From NCBI GenBank assembly GCA_002964805.2, contig PUDQ02000057.1, forward strand, positions 248,001 through 312,000: a DNA stretch of 64,000 nucleotides, given 5' to 3'. A program made the translations under genes and the position numbers. Source of the DNA: Trametes villosa (lineage: Eukaryota; Basidiomycota; Agaricomycetes; Polyporales; Polyporaceae). Numbering within the stretch: the stretch's first letter is position 1; every line of letters starts with the position of its first letter. The notes below the pieces were generated by a model that did not search any database, was not told the origin of the DNA, and was given only the letters and a program-made list of their open reading frames with translations. Shown here in pieces: positions 48,813 to 60,957 of the stretch.

Positions 48813-50707
48813 ATCCGCGCCAGACAGCTCACCTCGGTTCGGGGACATCTAGACAGTTTTTACGCACTGGACCGCCACGGACGAGCAGATTACGACACTT
48901 CAAGACCGCAGGCAATGAGGCGCACGCTCTCGCAAGCTGAAGCACGCCTACAGCGCGGCGAGCGTCCACGCCGAGGCAGACAGCGGCGACCGGTCGCGCG
49001 GGGCTTCTCCCATCGCTAAAGCGGTGCCCAGCTACGTCGGAACGTTCGCGAGGCCGTTGGAGTGTCAGACGCGACGGTAAGTGCACTACAACGCTTGATT
49101 TACATCGGCGGGACTTACAAGTCGAGTCAGGTCCACGTACAGCATATCCGACTTCGCGTGATGCCCCAAAGACTTGAATCGCGCAGGGGCCGCGCCTGCG
49201 CAAGCCTCGCGCAGCGCCACGACCCCGGTGAAGCGGCCACGCCCTCGGACGACCCCGCGGGATGTCCCCGAAGCACGCGCGCGGTCAAGACACTGCCAGA
49301 AGTCGGAAATGAGCTGGGAGACGGTCGCGCTCTTGTAGATCGCGCCGGAGGACGGAGAAGGAGGCGGGAGACTTTTATCTTGGTGAGTGAGCACGTTATG
49401 CGCTCGGTACGGATAGTGCTGACCTTCGAGGGCTCCGGGCGAGGTGCTACAGTCGCTCCTGAGTGCCTTGCACCGCAAACGGACGCCTGAACATGCGCGC
49501 GGCGTGCGGCTTCGTCCCGGAGCGCGAACGTTCGCGCCGGCATCTCCCAACGCGATTCCCGGGCTCCCGTCAAAACGGCGCATTCGCGCACGCGGTCGAC
49601 GCCTCCGGAGGCCTCGGACTCGGCTTTACAGCAGTGTCCGGCTGTCTAAGATCGCGACGGGGCTGCTCTACGGACTGAGCGTTCGCGTGCGTGTCAGGGA
49701 GGATGTGTACTTACCTTTGCAGCTCCCTGTGCCACGGGAAGACTCGCGAAGTTCCGGGAAGGTGTTCCGCCAGGGCGCGCGGCTGGACGGCGTCCGAGGA
49801 AGCTGTTGCACGTCGCGGGAGGGCGCTTGATAGGTTAGCCGCGTCTTGATTGGCCGAAGCAAGTTTGTACTGGCCTTGTCCGCGTCCTCGCAGTGCTCTT
49901 CGGCCGCTTGGGAAAGTCAGACGACTGTTCCGGCCGCGCGCCCGGCCGGCCATCGTCAGAGGCTTCGATCGAGGCCCTGGAGTCGTTTCCGGCTGCCCTA
50001 CATCGCGCCCGGACGGCTGCAGGTGTGTCATGCTTGTCATAGTCTGTGAGAGCGCGTACTGACCTGTTCTTCCCGCCAGCGCTCTCTATGGCATCCGAGA
50101 GGGGCTCCTGCGTGGCGCGCAGCTGTCAAGACGCCCGCGTCCTTCAACGTGTCCTCGCGCGCGGCCATGGAGTCTGCGAGGGGACTCACCTCGCAGCGGG
50201 CGTACTGGGCGCGCGAAGTCCTCGACGCCGGCTCCGAGCTCGCCTCGACGCCGTCGGACGGCAGAGAGTGGCCGGCGGCGGCACTCGTCTTGGGAGCCGG
50301 GACGGGGCGTCTTGCGTGCGCTCCCGCGGGTCTCCGGGGCCGTCCGACACGGAGCCTACAAGAGCGCGAGGTGAGCATGAATCCCCGCTTTGGAGGAGTG
50401 TTCCTAACGAGTTCTGCACGCTCACCTGCAGGACAGGGACGCCAAACGAGCTTAGAGCGCAGCTGGTATGAGGAGGGAGGGCAGCAGCGGTCGTCGATAG
50501 CGCAGTAGAGTAGCAGCAGGAATACGAGCCTTTCAGCCCAGTGTCCAGAGTCCGAGTCGAGTCTGAGCCAGTGTCCGAGTGCAGCCCTAAGCCGCCAGTG
50601 TCCGAGTGCAGCCCTAATTCGCCAGCGCCATCCCGTCGCATTCCCAAGTCGCCAGCGCCAACTAGAGCACATTTTGGTGGACAAGCCAGCGCCAACCACG
50701 TCGCATT

Positions 50708-50890
50708 TTGGTGGCAGAGGTCGTGAATGCATCAGGGAGATTCTCGCGCGATCTGCACGACGCGAGATCGGGCGCACGCGTCGTCGTCGTCCGCGTCAAG
50801 TCCTCGTCCGAGGCGCCCGCGCTCCTCCTCTCCCGCACAGCCACCGTCGCCGCTCGGCGCGCAAAGTCGTCGTGTATTGGGGAGATGCTA
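50708..50890 (+). pseudogene. Possible NmrA-like fragment at unit 2/3 junction
   Basis: Same fragment as at 40,182, with a short deletion that removes the VESLGAK part and shifts the frame. It supports decay of this fragment in both copies. Confidence 0.2.
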
Positions 50891-50974
50891 CGGATACACG
50901 GGGACGTCCAAGCACGCACGCCAGCATTCAGAGCCCGGCGGCGATACGGAGAAGCACGCGCAGGGAGGACCCAC

Positions 50975-52371
50975 TTGTACTCGAAGTCGCCGATGGCGAA
51001 CACGCTGGCGGCGTCTGCGTCCGAGACGCATGCACCCGTAGAGTTGCACGGGAGCGGATGGCCGTTGCACGTTCGCGAGCTGAACGTGTCGAAGAAGTGA
51101 TCGTCTGCGCAGCGCGAGCGGATCGCCGTCAGAACGCAGCGCGAGATGAACGTTACGGCGCGCTTCCCGCCGGCAACTCACACCACGATGCCCAGGCGTC
51201 GAGCCCGGCCGTCCCAAGTGTCGCGTCGAGGCGCGCCTTGAGCGGGGCGTTAGCCGTGAGGTGGTCCGTCCAAGCGGGAACGGACTGGAACGCCGAGCGG
51301 ATCGCGTCTGCTTTCGGGCAGGGGTAGCTCGGGGGAATGGAATCGATCTGGGAAGGCGTTAGCGCGCGGGGCACCGGCCAATAGAGCGACGGAGCCGACG
51401 TACGGGCGAAGGCTGTGTCGTCACCGGGAACGTCTTGGACGCCATGCTGGGATCCATCCCGACGAGCACGCCGGCGGCGACCTGGAACGTTCTGGTCTCC
51501 GTCGAGGTGCGGATGAAGATGTCGCGCTCGTTCACGGACGTAAGGAACCCCAGCTCGTGGTGGTACACCGACCAGAAATCCTGTGGGGAAGTCAGCCGTT
51601 GCGACCGCAGTCCGAGCCCGGATTGGACACGGCGAGCATAAACCCTGTTTCTCGAAAGGGACCGCAATCGCCCATCCTGTACAGTTCTGAGCACTGCCCA
51701 GACGTCATTCGAGAGCATCTGATCACCGAGGTTGAAGGCAATCCTTTTTAATGTGTTCATTAGGACGGGGTCCCCGCGGGGCATCCTATCGCATTTCTGC
51801 GAGTACGGGGCTTTGGCCAACACGAGGATAGGTGCTCACCTGGCCGTGACGAATAGCATCTTCGAGTCCGCCTTTGGTCAGTTGGCCTTCGTCGCAGGTG
51901 CCATTCCAGATCTGTGAGAGGAAGGGGTGCCAAGGCGGGCTGACAGTCTCATGGAAGATGTGCGCTCCTCCGCCGCCGTAACTGTACTGCATGAAGTCGG
52001 CGCACTCCCAGGTCATGGCGTTTAGCTCGTTCTCGTTCGGATATAGGTTATCCGGCGTCCTCTGCAGAATAGGTTAAGACGCCGGGCGGAGAAGATAGGC
52101 ACGAACTCCCACGTGCCTTATGGTGGCGGATGACGGCGTTGAGATACACCAGCTTCGCGTGCGGGGCGTTAGACGGTCTTTCGTAGTGCTTCGCGTTCAC
52201 ATGTGGCGCGTTGCAGTAGTTGTAGGTGTTCCACGGCAAGTCGGCCGGCGTGATGGACGAGTTATAGACTCCGTGAATGGAGGCCAATTGCCCAGTGTCG
52301 CCAGATGCAAACCTGGCAAGATAGCAGAGAAACGGGAGGGATATCACCCACTGCCAAAAGGTGTTCGCCAT
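50975..52371 (-). pseudogene. 3'-truncated histidine acid phosphatase copy in unit 3
   Basis: Exons 1-5 are open as in unit 2, again without exons 6-8. The donor of intron 1 has changed from GT to GC (AAG then GCACGTG), which is weak but usable in fungi. The exon 5 donor is GTGGGT instead of GTGAGT. The product would lack the C-terminal third and the HD motif. Confidence 0.85.
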
Positions 52372-55300
52372 GGTCGGGGCGCAACCGCGTACCAACAGTG
52401 GGTAGGTCATCATATTATACTATCTCGACGTCGAACGTGCGTGCCCTGCGGGCCTTGTCGGCACGCGCAACGTCAAACTGGGGTCATCGCGAGAGTCAGC
52501 TGTTGAGCATGCCTGACCTTGGTGCCGCGTGCTATATCGAGGCGGGCGTGTCTGACGGTGTTCTCCGGGAGCGCGTTGGCAGGGACGACGAAAAGCAAGG
52601 CGGGGTGCAGCGTTGTGGTTGCAGAGCGAGGAGCGTCGAGCATTCGACGCGTGACGTCACCAGCAGGCGCCCGTCGCTGCTCTCTCTCTGTGCGCCCGCC
52701 GCTCCCTCGGCTCTTGACGACGGCCTCTCTCGCCTCTCAAGCGGCCGTTTCGCCCTTGGGTGCACGCTCTCGTCTCCATTAGTGCGCTCTGCGCGGGCTC
52801 AGAGTCCGTTCTTTGGGCTCCCTTGGGCGTGTTTTCCCCGCCTGTGCGCCCCGCAAGAGAGCCGTCTCGCTGCGCTCGCGATGTCCCCTTGGGCGTCCGC
52901 GGTGAGCCCTTTGCGCGTGCTCTCCTCCATTCGCCCGCTCATTCCCTCCCCCGCACGTACTAGACAGATCCTTGTTAGTGTCATAGCCGCGCTTGCGCTC
53001 GCTGCGCGTGCGAGACGCCGCCCGCCGCCCGCCGATCGAACAAATCGCACGCGCCAGACTCGCCGCGCGCACCTGCCTCTCGCCCCCGTCGACGGAGGAT
53101 GTGAGATCTCGCACTCGACGCCCACAAGGTACGCCTGATCCCGCAGATGCCTGGGCGATCTGCCCGTCCAATCTCACTCTCCCCGCAGACGTTCCGCGCT
53201 CGGAATCACCACTGCGAGCGGGATACCACCCCAATCCCTCCTACCGCCGGCGCCACCGCCCCTCGCACATGCGCCCCGAGGGAACAACCTGGAGTACACG
53301 ACGATACCCCGCGGCGTCCCTCTGTGAGTTCCCAGCCCGCCCCGATCCAAACTGAGCTCACCATCTCCGATTTTCATCGCCTCCCCGTCGAAGATATGCA
53401 ATAGCGGACTACAGGACGCACCCCGCGGCACGGAAGCAACATATCCTGCCGCATTTAAGCATGCCACACCCCCTGAAGACGTGCTCGACGATAGCTGCGC
53501 CGGGGTGCGACGACTATCGCACGAACACGCCCGCTCGAGGCGGTATGTGCGCCCCTGTGCGCCCAGACGGACAACTACGGCTACGCCCAGGCATCCCCAG
53601 CCTCGGCTGGATACCCCGGACGATACACCCACGGCGCCGCGACGATCTCGCGCGATCCTCCAAATCGTCGATCCAAGAGGCCGCCACCGGCACCTTGCAG
53701 CCCACCCCCCGCTCCGGGATCCGCCCGGAGGCCTTCGCAAGTGCGATGCGCACAACGCACGAATCACAAGGTACGCGCCCTGCCAGTCTCGCGCGGTTCA
53801 GAGCACTTCTAAAATTTTGCATTTTCGACGATTTCACGGGCATATACAAGACATCGACGCCCCGGCGCGCCCTCTCCCCCGATCGCGCCCGGAACGGCTC
53901 TCAACTGCTCTACGAACTCGTGGCGACCCTACGACAGCGCTAGCGAGGCTGCTAGGACGTTTTGAAAAATTCGCCAAATCGGCGTCGTGGATCGGCGTGC
54001 ACTGGCACACGGCGATTGCCATCGCCCGCGCGACTCCAGGGCCGCACCGCCGCCAGCGGTCCTCGCCAACGCCCCTCGGGGTGTGCGATACGAGTCCTAG
54101 AGCACCGCCGCCGGCCAGAGATGTACGATATGCGGCAGTCCCGGCGGCGGCAGCTCGAGGGGTCCGCCATGGTACGTCCGGTCCCCGTCCGGCTCTCGAC
54201 TGTCACCGACGTCCTCGCTTCTCCAGACTACTCAGGGCGCCCTCCGCGCCCTAGTTCTGTGCACAACACCGGCCCGCGCTGTGGCTCGTGGCCGCGATCC
54301 CACCGAGGGACCCAACACGCTTGAAGAGCCGGCCGGGCCCGTACGCCACGACCGCCATCCTCGCGCTCCCGGGCCATGCCGCTCTCGCCCCCGCGGCCTC
54401 CGTCTCGCTCTCGACGGCCAGCCGCGCGCGCCAACTCGCACGACGGCGCCGGCCCGCCCCGCCGTCGCCCCGCGAGAATCAAGAAATCATACCGTACCTT
54501 TCCCCGGCCCGCCTCGAGCACAGCGCCCTGCCCCGACCGCACTCGTGCGTGTGCGCTCCCGCGACGTACGTGTCCTCGACGTGGGGACCGTGGACGTGGC
54601 TCGGCTCGGTGTCGACGCCTGGTGCGCCCTCGACTTCGGGCGGGAGGAGCGCCGTGCTGGCTGCCGGGAGCGACGCTGACGTGTTCGTGGCCGTACGACC
54701 GGGTCGGCGCGTACACCCACGAGGCGGCGCTGTTCGGCGCGGCCCCGCGCTCGTTGGCGGCACTCTCGTGTCCCACCCCCTGCCTCGATCTCCGTGGCGG
54801 TGTCTTGCGCGTTCTGCGCCACGGGCGCGTCGTCCTCCTCCCCTGCTCTAGCGTCCCGCCACGCCGGTTCCATGTCCATGTACGTACTACCCTACCGCTA
54901 CTCTCTCCCACCCGAACTCGAGCGCGGATCTGGAGATGGGGTGAGCAGATCTGCTAGCAGTGCGACACATGGCGGAATAGACACACCGCGTCGTCCGGAA
55001 CCGGGAAACTGGGAGACGGCCGACGGTCGCGGCCGGCTGGCGAAGAACAAGGCCCGGGCGTGAGTACGGCGCATGGGGTAGACGAGTGTGAGCTCACCGG
55101 GGGCTCGACGTCAGGCACGGCGACCTGAGGCGTCGAGGGCGAGGAGTCCGCACCGCGTGGGCGATCTCGATTCGCGGTACTGGCCGGCGGCGGGGGCCCA
55201 GGGCTGGAGGGAGTCGGGTGCGTGCGGCGCGAGTGCTGGACGTGTACCTGCGCGTCCCGTAACTAGAGGTGAGCGCGTCTGCAAATGCGAGCGGGGCGGT

Positions 55301-57755
55301 GCCTGACGATGTGGCAGGGTCAGCACACGAGCCTGCGGGCGGCCTGGCACGTATCACTCTCGTGGGCCGGCAGGGCTGCAGAGCCGCCGTCGGACAGGGG
55401 TAGGCGCAGGCGTGGGCTGGGGAGGGAAGGTGAGTGCGCATGCGAGAGCGACGGCGGAGGATATATACTCGCCGGGGCACCGGTACCGCGTAGCGTGCGC
55501 GCACGATCGACCTTGGCGCTCCGCTGCGACCGCGCTGTGGCACTGGGTGTTCCGCCCGCCCACTCGTCCGCGCGGCTCGCCAGGGTCGAGGCGCGTGCCC
55601 GCCGTAGCCATGCGCTCCTCAGGCTTCTGCACCAGGGCTAGCGGCGTGATTCTGGGGGGCGGGGTGAGAGGATCAGGCAGCGTGCTCAGGACGTCGAGGG
55701 ACAAGCCAGATGGGGGGATCCAATGCGGGGCGGCGGGGAGGAGGGAGAGGAGGGGAAGAGAGCAGGTGGCGGATGCCGCCCCTCCTCCTCCCTCCCCGCT
55801 ACTTATCCTCCCCGCCCCGCCCGTTCGTGCACGGACCCCCCACCCGCCCGGTCGCACTCGTCCGGCGGAACGCGCTGCCCCCCGCCCCGCACCCCGTCTC
55901 CGCTCTCGTAACGCGCGCCCCGGAACGCACGCCCAGACGGGCTCCCCACGCGCATGGCCAACCAGCGTGCGCCACCGCGCGCGCGCACGGCCTCGGCCGC
56001 GGCGCTGATACGGGGTGCGCAACGCGGATGCGCGCCCCACGGCGGACGGGTTTCAGCGGGGTATAATTGCGTGGGCGGGTCGGGACTCGGCGGACGCGTA
56101 CGAGACGTCGGGTAGGCCATTAGATGTGGTGATGCCAGCGGGCGGGCGCTCGGGGGTCGGGAGTGTCGCGCTCGCTTCGGACGCTGGCCCCCACACTCGG
56201 GAGACGATCGGCCGCCGGTGCGTGTGCGGAGAGGTGCGTGCACGCCTCTGGCGCGTCGGGATCGGTGTGCAGGCCGACGTTCCGGGGCGGAGACGACGCT
56301 CGTCCGTCGGGCTCGATTGTTCGCTGACATCCCCGCCCGCGCGTTCTGCACTACGCTCGAGTGGGCACGGCGCCGTTGAATACATAACTTTATACAGGTA
56401 TCTTTCGTGTGCGTAGGCTTCGGGGTGTGATCTGTGCGGGGCGCGACCCCGACAGTCTGTATTCGGGCTCGAGGCCGTTCGTTCGCACGTCCAGGGTCTC
56501 CTACGACATGCAGGTACGCGGTCGGGAGGGGATCTGCTGAATCCAGACTAACTACGCAGCGGGGCGTGCAGCAGAGGACTTCCAAGACGTAGGCCACACG
56601 CCCTCGCCGCTCGCAGAATCGCATACGCCCCCCGCTTCAAATTCCTGCACGATGCAGAGGATCTCGCAGAGGCTTTTGCATAGCAGCGTGCATTCGCACG
56701 CCCGCCCAGCTCTTGCGAATTCAGCACGCGCGCACAGGCGGCGGCGGTCCGTAGATGTTCCCCAGCCGACGCCAAACACGCTCGTCCCCTGACGGCTGCG
56801 CCGTGTTATTCACGGACCGCCTTGGTTCTGGGCGTGCACATTGCACGACGGTGCTTACCAGCAGCTCCGGCCGCTCTCCGGTGGGATGTCCAGTTTCGTA
56901 TCTGACTCCGGGATCGCGCGAGCGCAGAGGGGACGCGAGTGGGTTGTAGCAGTATATTCTAAGTCCCAGCTTGCACATACTCTCGTGCAACAGGGCGCAG
57001 GCGTGCATGGACACTAAATACTATTTTAATGTGTACATTCGACTTCCGGCAAAGTGCTGTACTGTACGAGAACGAGTTGCGAATAAACGAGTATGTGCAC
57101 CGCGGACGCGCCGTACTCGCTCGCCCGAATGGCACACTGCATCCGAGCGCTGCCAGAGCGACCGCACCCGGTTTATTCTAGCTCCACTCCATCGTATGGC
57201 AAGGACTTGCGCGCATAAATATATTCAGTTGCTCGGGATGCGCGGCGCGAGGTTCCGTGAGCTCGCGCTGGGTGGGAACTGCGGGCGCAATATTCAGATT
57301 GAATCCGAGCGCGAGCGCGAAACTCGTGCACTCACCTCTGTCCCGCAGTGTGCACCTTCCGGCGGATATACCCTACACTACCGGGCGGTGTGTCCTAGAT
57401 GTAGACTACAATATGGGCTTCCGAGCATAGTTCACGTAGTACTACCTAGTGTACCAAATGTACCAAATAAATCCGGGGGTGGCGGGAGAGACATTCAATG
57501 TCTCAGCGCGGATGCTCGCGGCCGTCCGGCGGACGGGCTCGAGCCGTCGCGAGCACTCGGAAAGCGGCCTCGGATCTCGTCTGAAGGGTCCTCGGAATCT
57601 TGAGATTTATTCAGGCAGCTCAGGGTTCAATTCGGGCACATTTAATCTCACAACGCCGGTGGGGAAAACTCAGATTCCTTGGGGCACACTCTGGAGGCAC
57701 ACACGGAGGGCTGTAAAATATGCATAGACATGTGTGAGTGAGAATAAGCAGAATA

Positions 57756-57836
57756 GGGATAATCTGGAGGTGCTGAAGTGTTGCGGGGCCGACGGACGGT
57801 CGCCCCTGCAATTCTGCAGCACCAGAAGATTATCCC
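57756..57836. repeat. 81-nt hairpin, unit 3 copy
   Basis: Same structure and length as the other two copies. It lies 66 nt inside the truncation point of the array. Confidence 0.8.
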
Positions 57837-57918
57837 TGGACAAGGGATCAGGGATTGGTGCAGCCCCCCACATTCCTGCCGGCCGGACAGGGCCCGGCTG
57901 ACCACCAGATGCTGGCAG

Positions 57919-57999
57919 GATGATGCATCACCATCTCTAATTAGAGATCAGCCGTGATGCATCATCAATTGTAACTAGAGATGCTCGTGATGCATCATC
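57919..57999. repeat. A+T-richer inverted and direct repeats at the array breakpoint
   Basis: Two perfect 13-bp arms (GATGATGCATCAC at 57,919-57,931 and GTGATGCATCATC at 57,954-57,966) flank a perfect 16-bp palindrome, ATCTCTAATTAGAGAT (57,933-57,948). The right arm recurs directly at 57,987-57,999, and ACTAGAGATG also occurs twice nearby. The composition differs sharply from the G+C-rich sequence on both sides. Confidence 0.8.
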
Positions 58000-58239
58000 C
58001 ATTTGTACTAGAGATGAAAGCGCCCTGGCCCGGTCCCCCACACATAGAGAGTAACAATAATCAGTCCATGACATACCGAAAGCGTGCACGCAACCCTCGT
58101 ATGTTGCGCAAAGGACAACTTCGGAAGATTCCCTTTCGGGACACAGCGCCAAACGCTACTCGTCTATTCGGCATGCCCCAGACGGGCGCGCGGCCGCCCG
58201 CGGCCCGATTTAGTACGCGGATATGTTAACGGGCGCGAA

Positions 58240-59110
58240 CCAGACGCAAGTGCTGGGAGGCGCGCGGCGAGATATACACGGGGACGGCGTGGGGGTAGGC
58301 ACGCGGGCGCAGGCGTGTAGGCTGGTGCGAGTGCGGGCACGGGCGTGCAGACGCGGGGGTGCGGGCGCGGCGGTGCGTACGAGTGCGGGCGTGGGCGTGC
58401 AGACGCGGGCGTGCGGGCGCGGCGGGTGGGTGCGTGCAGGCGCGGGCGTGCAGGCGCAGCGGGTGGGTGTGAGTGCGGGCGCGGGCGCGAGCGCGGCGGG
58501 TGGGTACGGTTGCGGGGGCGGACGTGCAGACGCGGGCGTACAGACGCGGGCGTGCGGGCGCGGCGGGTGGGTGCGTGCAGGCGCGGGCGTGCAGGCACAG
58601 CGGGTGGGTGTGAGTGCGGGCGCGGGCGCGAGCGCGGCGGGTGGGTACGGTTGCGGGCGCGGGCGTACAGGCGCAGCGGGTGGGTGTGAGTGCGGGCGCG
58701 GGCGTGCAGGCGCGGCGGTGCGTACGAGTCCGAGCACGAGCGCGAGCGCGGCGGGTGGGTACGATTGCGGGGGCGGACGTGCAGACGCGGGCGTACAGAC
58801 GCGGGCGTGCGGGCGCGGCGGGTGGGTACGATTGCGGGGGCGGACGTGCAGACGCGGGCGTACAGACGCGGGCGTGCGGGCGCGGCGGGTGGGTGCGAGC
58901 GCGGGCGTGAAGACGCGGGCGTGCGGGCGCGGCGGGTGGGCACGTGGTACGGGCGCGGGCATGTGGGCGCGGGCGTGCAGGCGCGGCGGAGTAGGCACAA
59001 GCGCGGGCGTAGACGGAAGGGTGGGCAGGGGAGCGGGCGTACGTGGGGGCGTGGGCGCGAGTATGGGCGCAGAAGTGAGGTGGGGACGCTGGCAGGCGAG
59101 GGGGTGGGGA
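58240..59110. repeat. G-rich minisatellite
   Basis: Short motifs such as GCGGGCGTGCAGGCGCGGC and GGGTGGGTACG recur irregularly. The clearest higher-order unit is 67 bp, repeated head to tail from 58,753 and from 58,820. Long open frames on both strands (332 codons plus, 401 codons minus) follow from the lack of A/T-rich stops. The 67-bp period is not a multiple of three, so the frames are not coding repeats. Confidence 0.8.
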
Positions 59111-60429
59111 CGCGGGCCCCGCCAGCGTCGAGGCGCGCCCCCGCGCCCTCCCCCCCGCGTTGCGTTCGCCCGGCTGCTCACGCGGGGGTCAGTACGCAGG
59201 ACCCGGTACCTTCTGCCGTAGCCACTTTGGGGCTGCGCCCGCGCCCCCACCCATACCTTGCCCTCGACGCGGACGGGGTCTCGACGCCGGCATAGGACGT
59301 GGATCCAAGGCGGGTCCAGTCCCAGGGTTGGAGGCGGGCGCAGGGCAGGGCTCCGAAGCACAGCAAGGCGGATGCTGGGAGCTGGCTTGGCGGAAGCTAC
59401 CCAGTCCGGCGGCAAGCGCAGGGGCTACAACGGCGGCGAGGGCTGGCACGAGCGTGGAGGCGGGCGATGCTCCGAGGCGAAGGAAAGACGTCGGGGCTGG
59501 CGTGGCGGGGAGGTAGACACGGGCGCAGAGGCCCAAGCGAGCGCAGGGGTGGGACATATATAGCGTGGGCGCGAGCGGGACTCCATGCAAGGGTTGATGT
59601 CGCGGTGTGCATGGTGGTGGGGTAGGCCTCGGGGTGAGCAGTCGGGCACATGCGAGGGAGACTGGAAAGTACGTGGAGAGGGCCTCATTACAAGCCTAAG
59701 ACAGGGCTCGAGGCGGGCATATGCGTGCACGTTTTACATCTCACGTCGCAGCGTAGGTGACGACCGGGGAGACTGCTACGACCCGGGTGAGAGCAGGGAT
59801 GGGAATCGGGGCGGGGCGGGGCGGGGCGGGGGGCTCCAAGGTATACGGAAGCACCGGGGCGGGCGGGGGAGGAGGCCGGGGTAGGGACAAGGGCGGCTTG
59901 CAGGATAGGGACTTAGGCGGACAGTCTCGTTCGGGAGTGGGAGCAGGCCCGACTGAGGGCGGGTACATGCGGAGGCAGAGGGGAGCTGCTACGCGTGCGC
60001 AGGCGTGGAGGCAGACGCGAGCGGAGGGGCCGGGGTGGTACCAGTTGCATGCGACAGCCTGACTACTCGAGGTGTACGCGTCATCGACAAGGCTGACGCG
60101 TGCTGCATTATCTGGAACAGATCTAGTGGCTGGGTGTTAGCATTCAGGCACACACTGAGGTAGACGTCGCCACCTACAACGGGTGCTGCTGAACATGGGT
60201 GGGCCTTACGAGCGTTGCCTGCTTGTGCGACACGATACCAAGCGGCCGCTCAGCGTGTGCCTCACATACCCTGTGCATTGTTCTACCCATGTGCTCTCCA
60301 CTTCTCTCGCCTGCTGCTCCAACCCGTCCAGATCTGCAACATGTCGAGACTTGCGGGCTTTGGTCCGGGTGTTGTGGCGAGGGTGTACCTGTTGTGGACG
60401 CGTTTGAAGCCGAAGTGCAAGGGCAAGAG
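59111..60429. other. Non-coding flank of the KDZ element
   Basis: G-rich sequence with irregular repeats. No ORF has recognisable coding content. It may be part of the 3' flank of the transposon, but no terminal inverted repeat was found by eye. Confidence 0.4.
59808..59833 (+). other. Run of GGGG blocks (G-quadruplex candidate)
   Basis: Four GGGG blocks and one GGGGGG block are separated by single C residues, the shortest possible loops. This is a strong formal G-quadruplex motif on the plus strand. Confidence 0.6.
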
Positions 60430-60504
60430 GTATGGAGACGAGGGGTAGGGAGACGAGAGGTAGGGAGACGAGAGGTAGGGAGACGAGAAGTATGGAGACA
60501 CAGC
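60430..60504. repeat. 15-bp tandem repeat, five copies
   Basis: Units of the form GTAGGGAGACGAGAG, with small variations in the first, fourth and last copies. The period is a multiple of three and open in several frames, but no flanking gene is apparent. Confidence 0.85.
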
Positions 60505-60957
60505 GTAGAGAGACCCGGAGAGGCTCGAAAAGAGACAAAGGCTGGTGGAAATCGCACGCAAGGCATAGACGCCTGTCGATCTGGATGCTCGATAAGTCGG
60601 TCGCGCGCCTAAAAGTGAGGCTATTGTTCTCAAACGGCGGAACGTGCGCAACGGTACGCCGATGCTGAGCGCTGAGCCCGTAACTAACAGTACAGAATCA
60701 ACTCAATGTGATATTATGCCAGGCGTCATATGTGTGTAAGGACAGGATGTAAGCGAACCGCAAGAACGAAGCACAAGTAAGGGGGAGATTCGGGAGCGAG
60801 TAAGTATGAGCGGAAGCCACTAGCGCACGGAGTATGGTATGATAGTTGAGAGGCTGAGTTCAAGATCTGCTTAGGCACGTTGAAAGGGCTGGTCTTGTGG
60901 GAAGATACAAGGGCGGACTAAGACGACAAGAGTACGAGAGCGTGAGTATCCAGGCTA
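60505..60957. other. Non-coding, 3' flank of transposase gene
   Basis: Nothing recognised between the 15-bp repeat and the KDZ stop codon. Confidence 0.4.

Larger units (their letters stand above)
40441..50945. repeat. Macrosatellite unit 2 (about 10.5 kb)
   Basis: This copy is collinear with unit 1 and highly similar to it, with scattered substitutions and small indels. Unit-specific changes are a (GAGT)6 microsatellite at 44,842-44,865, about 120 nt extra at 48,691-48,812, and a stop codon (TAA) in the 160-codon frame near 43,038. The phosphatase part is 40,465-41,861. Nothing else in the unit is a supported gene except the possible spliced segment at 47,722-48,430. Confidence 0.9.
50946..57902. 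repeat. Macrosatellite unit 3, truncated (about 7 kb)
   Basis: Collinear with units 1 and 2 from phosphatase exon 5 through the hairpin. It then ends abruptly after GGCCCGGCTGAC, the point that corresponds to about 37,034 in unit 1. It includes a strongly diverged patch near 53,365-53,460 and another diverged stretch near 54,060-54,260. No gene other than the truncated phosphatase is supported. Confidence 0.9.

Noticed and set aside
29940..57902. Ribosomal DNA array (unit size about 10.5 kb)
   Set aside because: No conserved rRNA core sequences were recognised and the base composition is too G+C-rich throughout.
58240..59110. Telomeric or subtelomeric tract
   Set aside because: No TTAGGG-type repeats are present; the G-rich motifs are irregular minisatellite units.
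58210..59415. 401-codon Pro/Arg-rich minus-strand frame and 332-codon plus-strand frame
   Set aside because: They lie in a G-rich minisatellite with a 67-bp period that is not divisible by three; open frames reflect the lack of stop codons.
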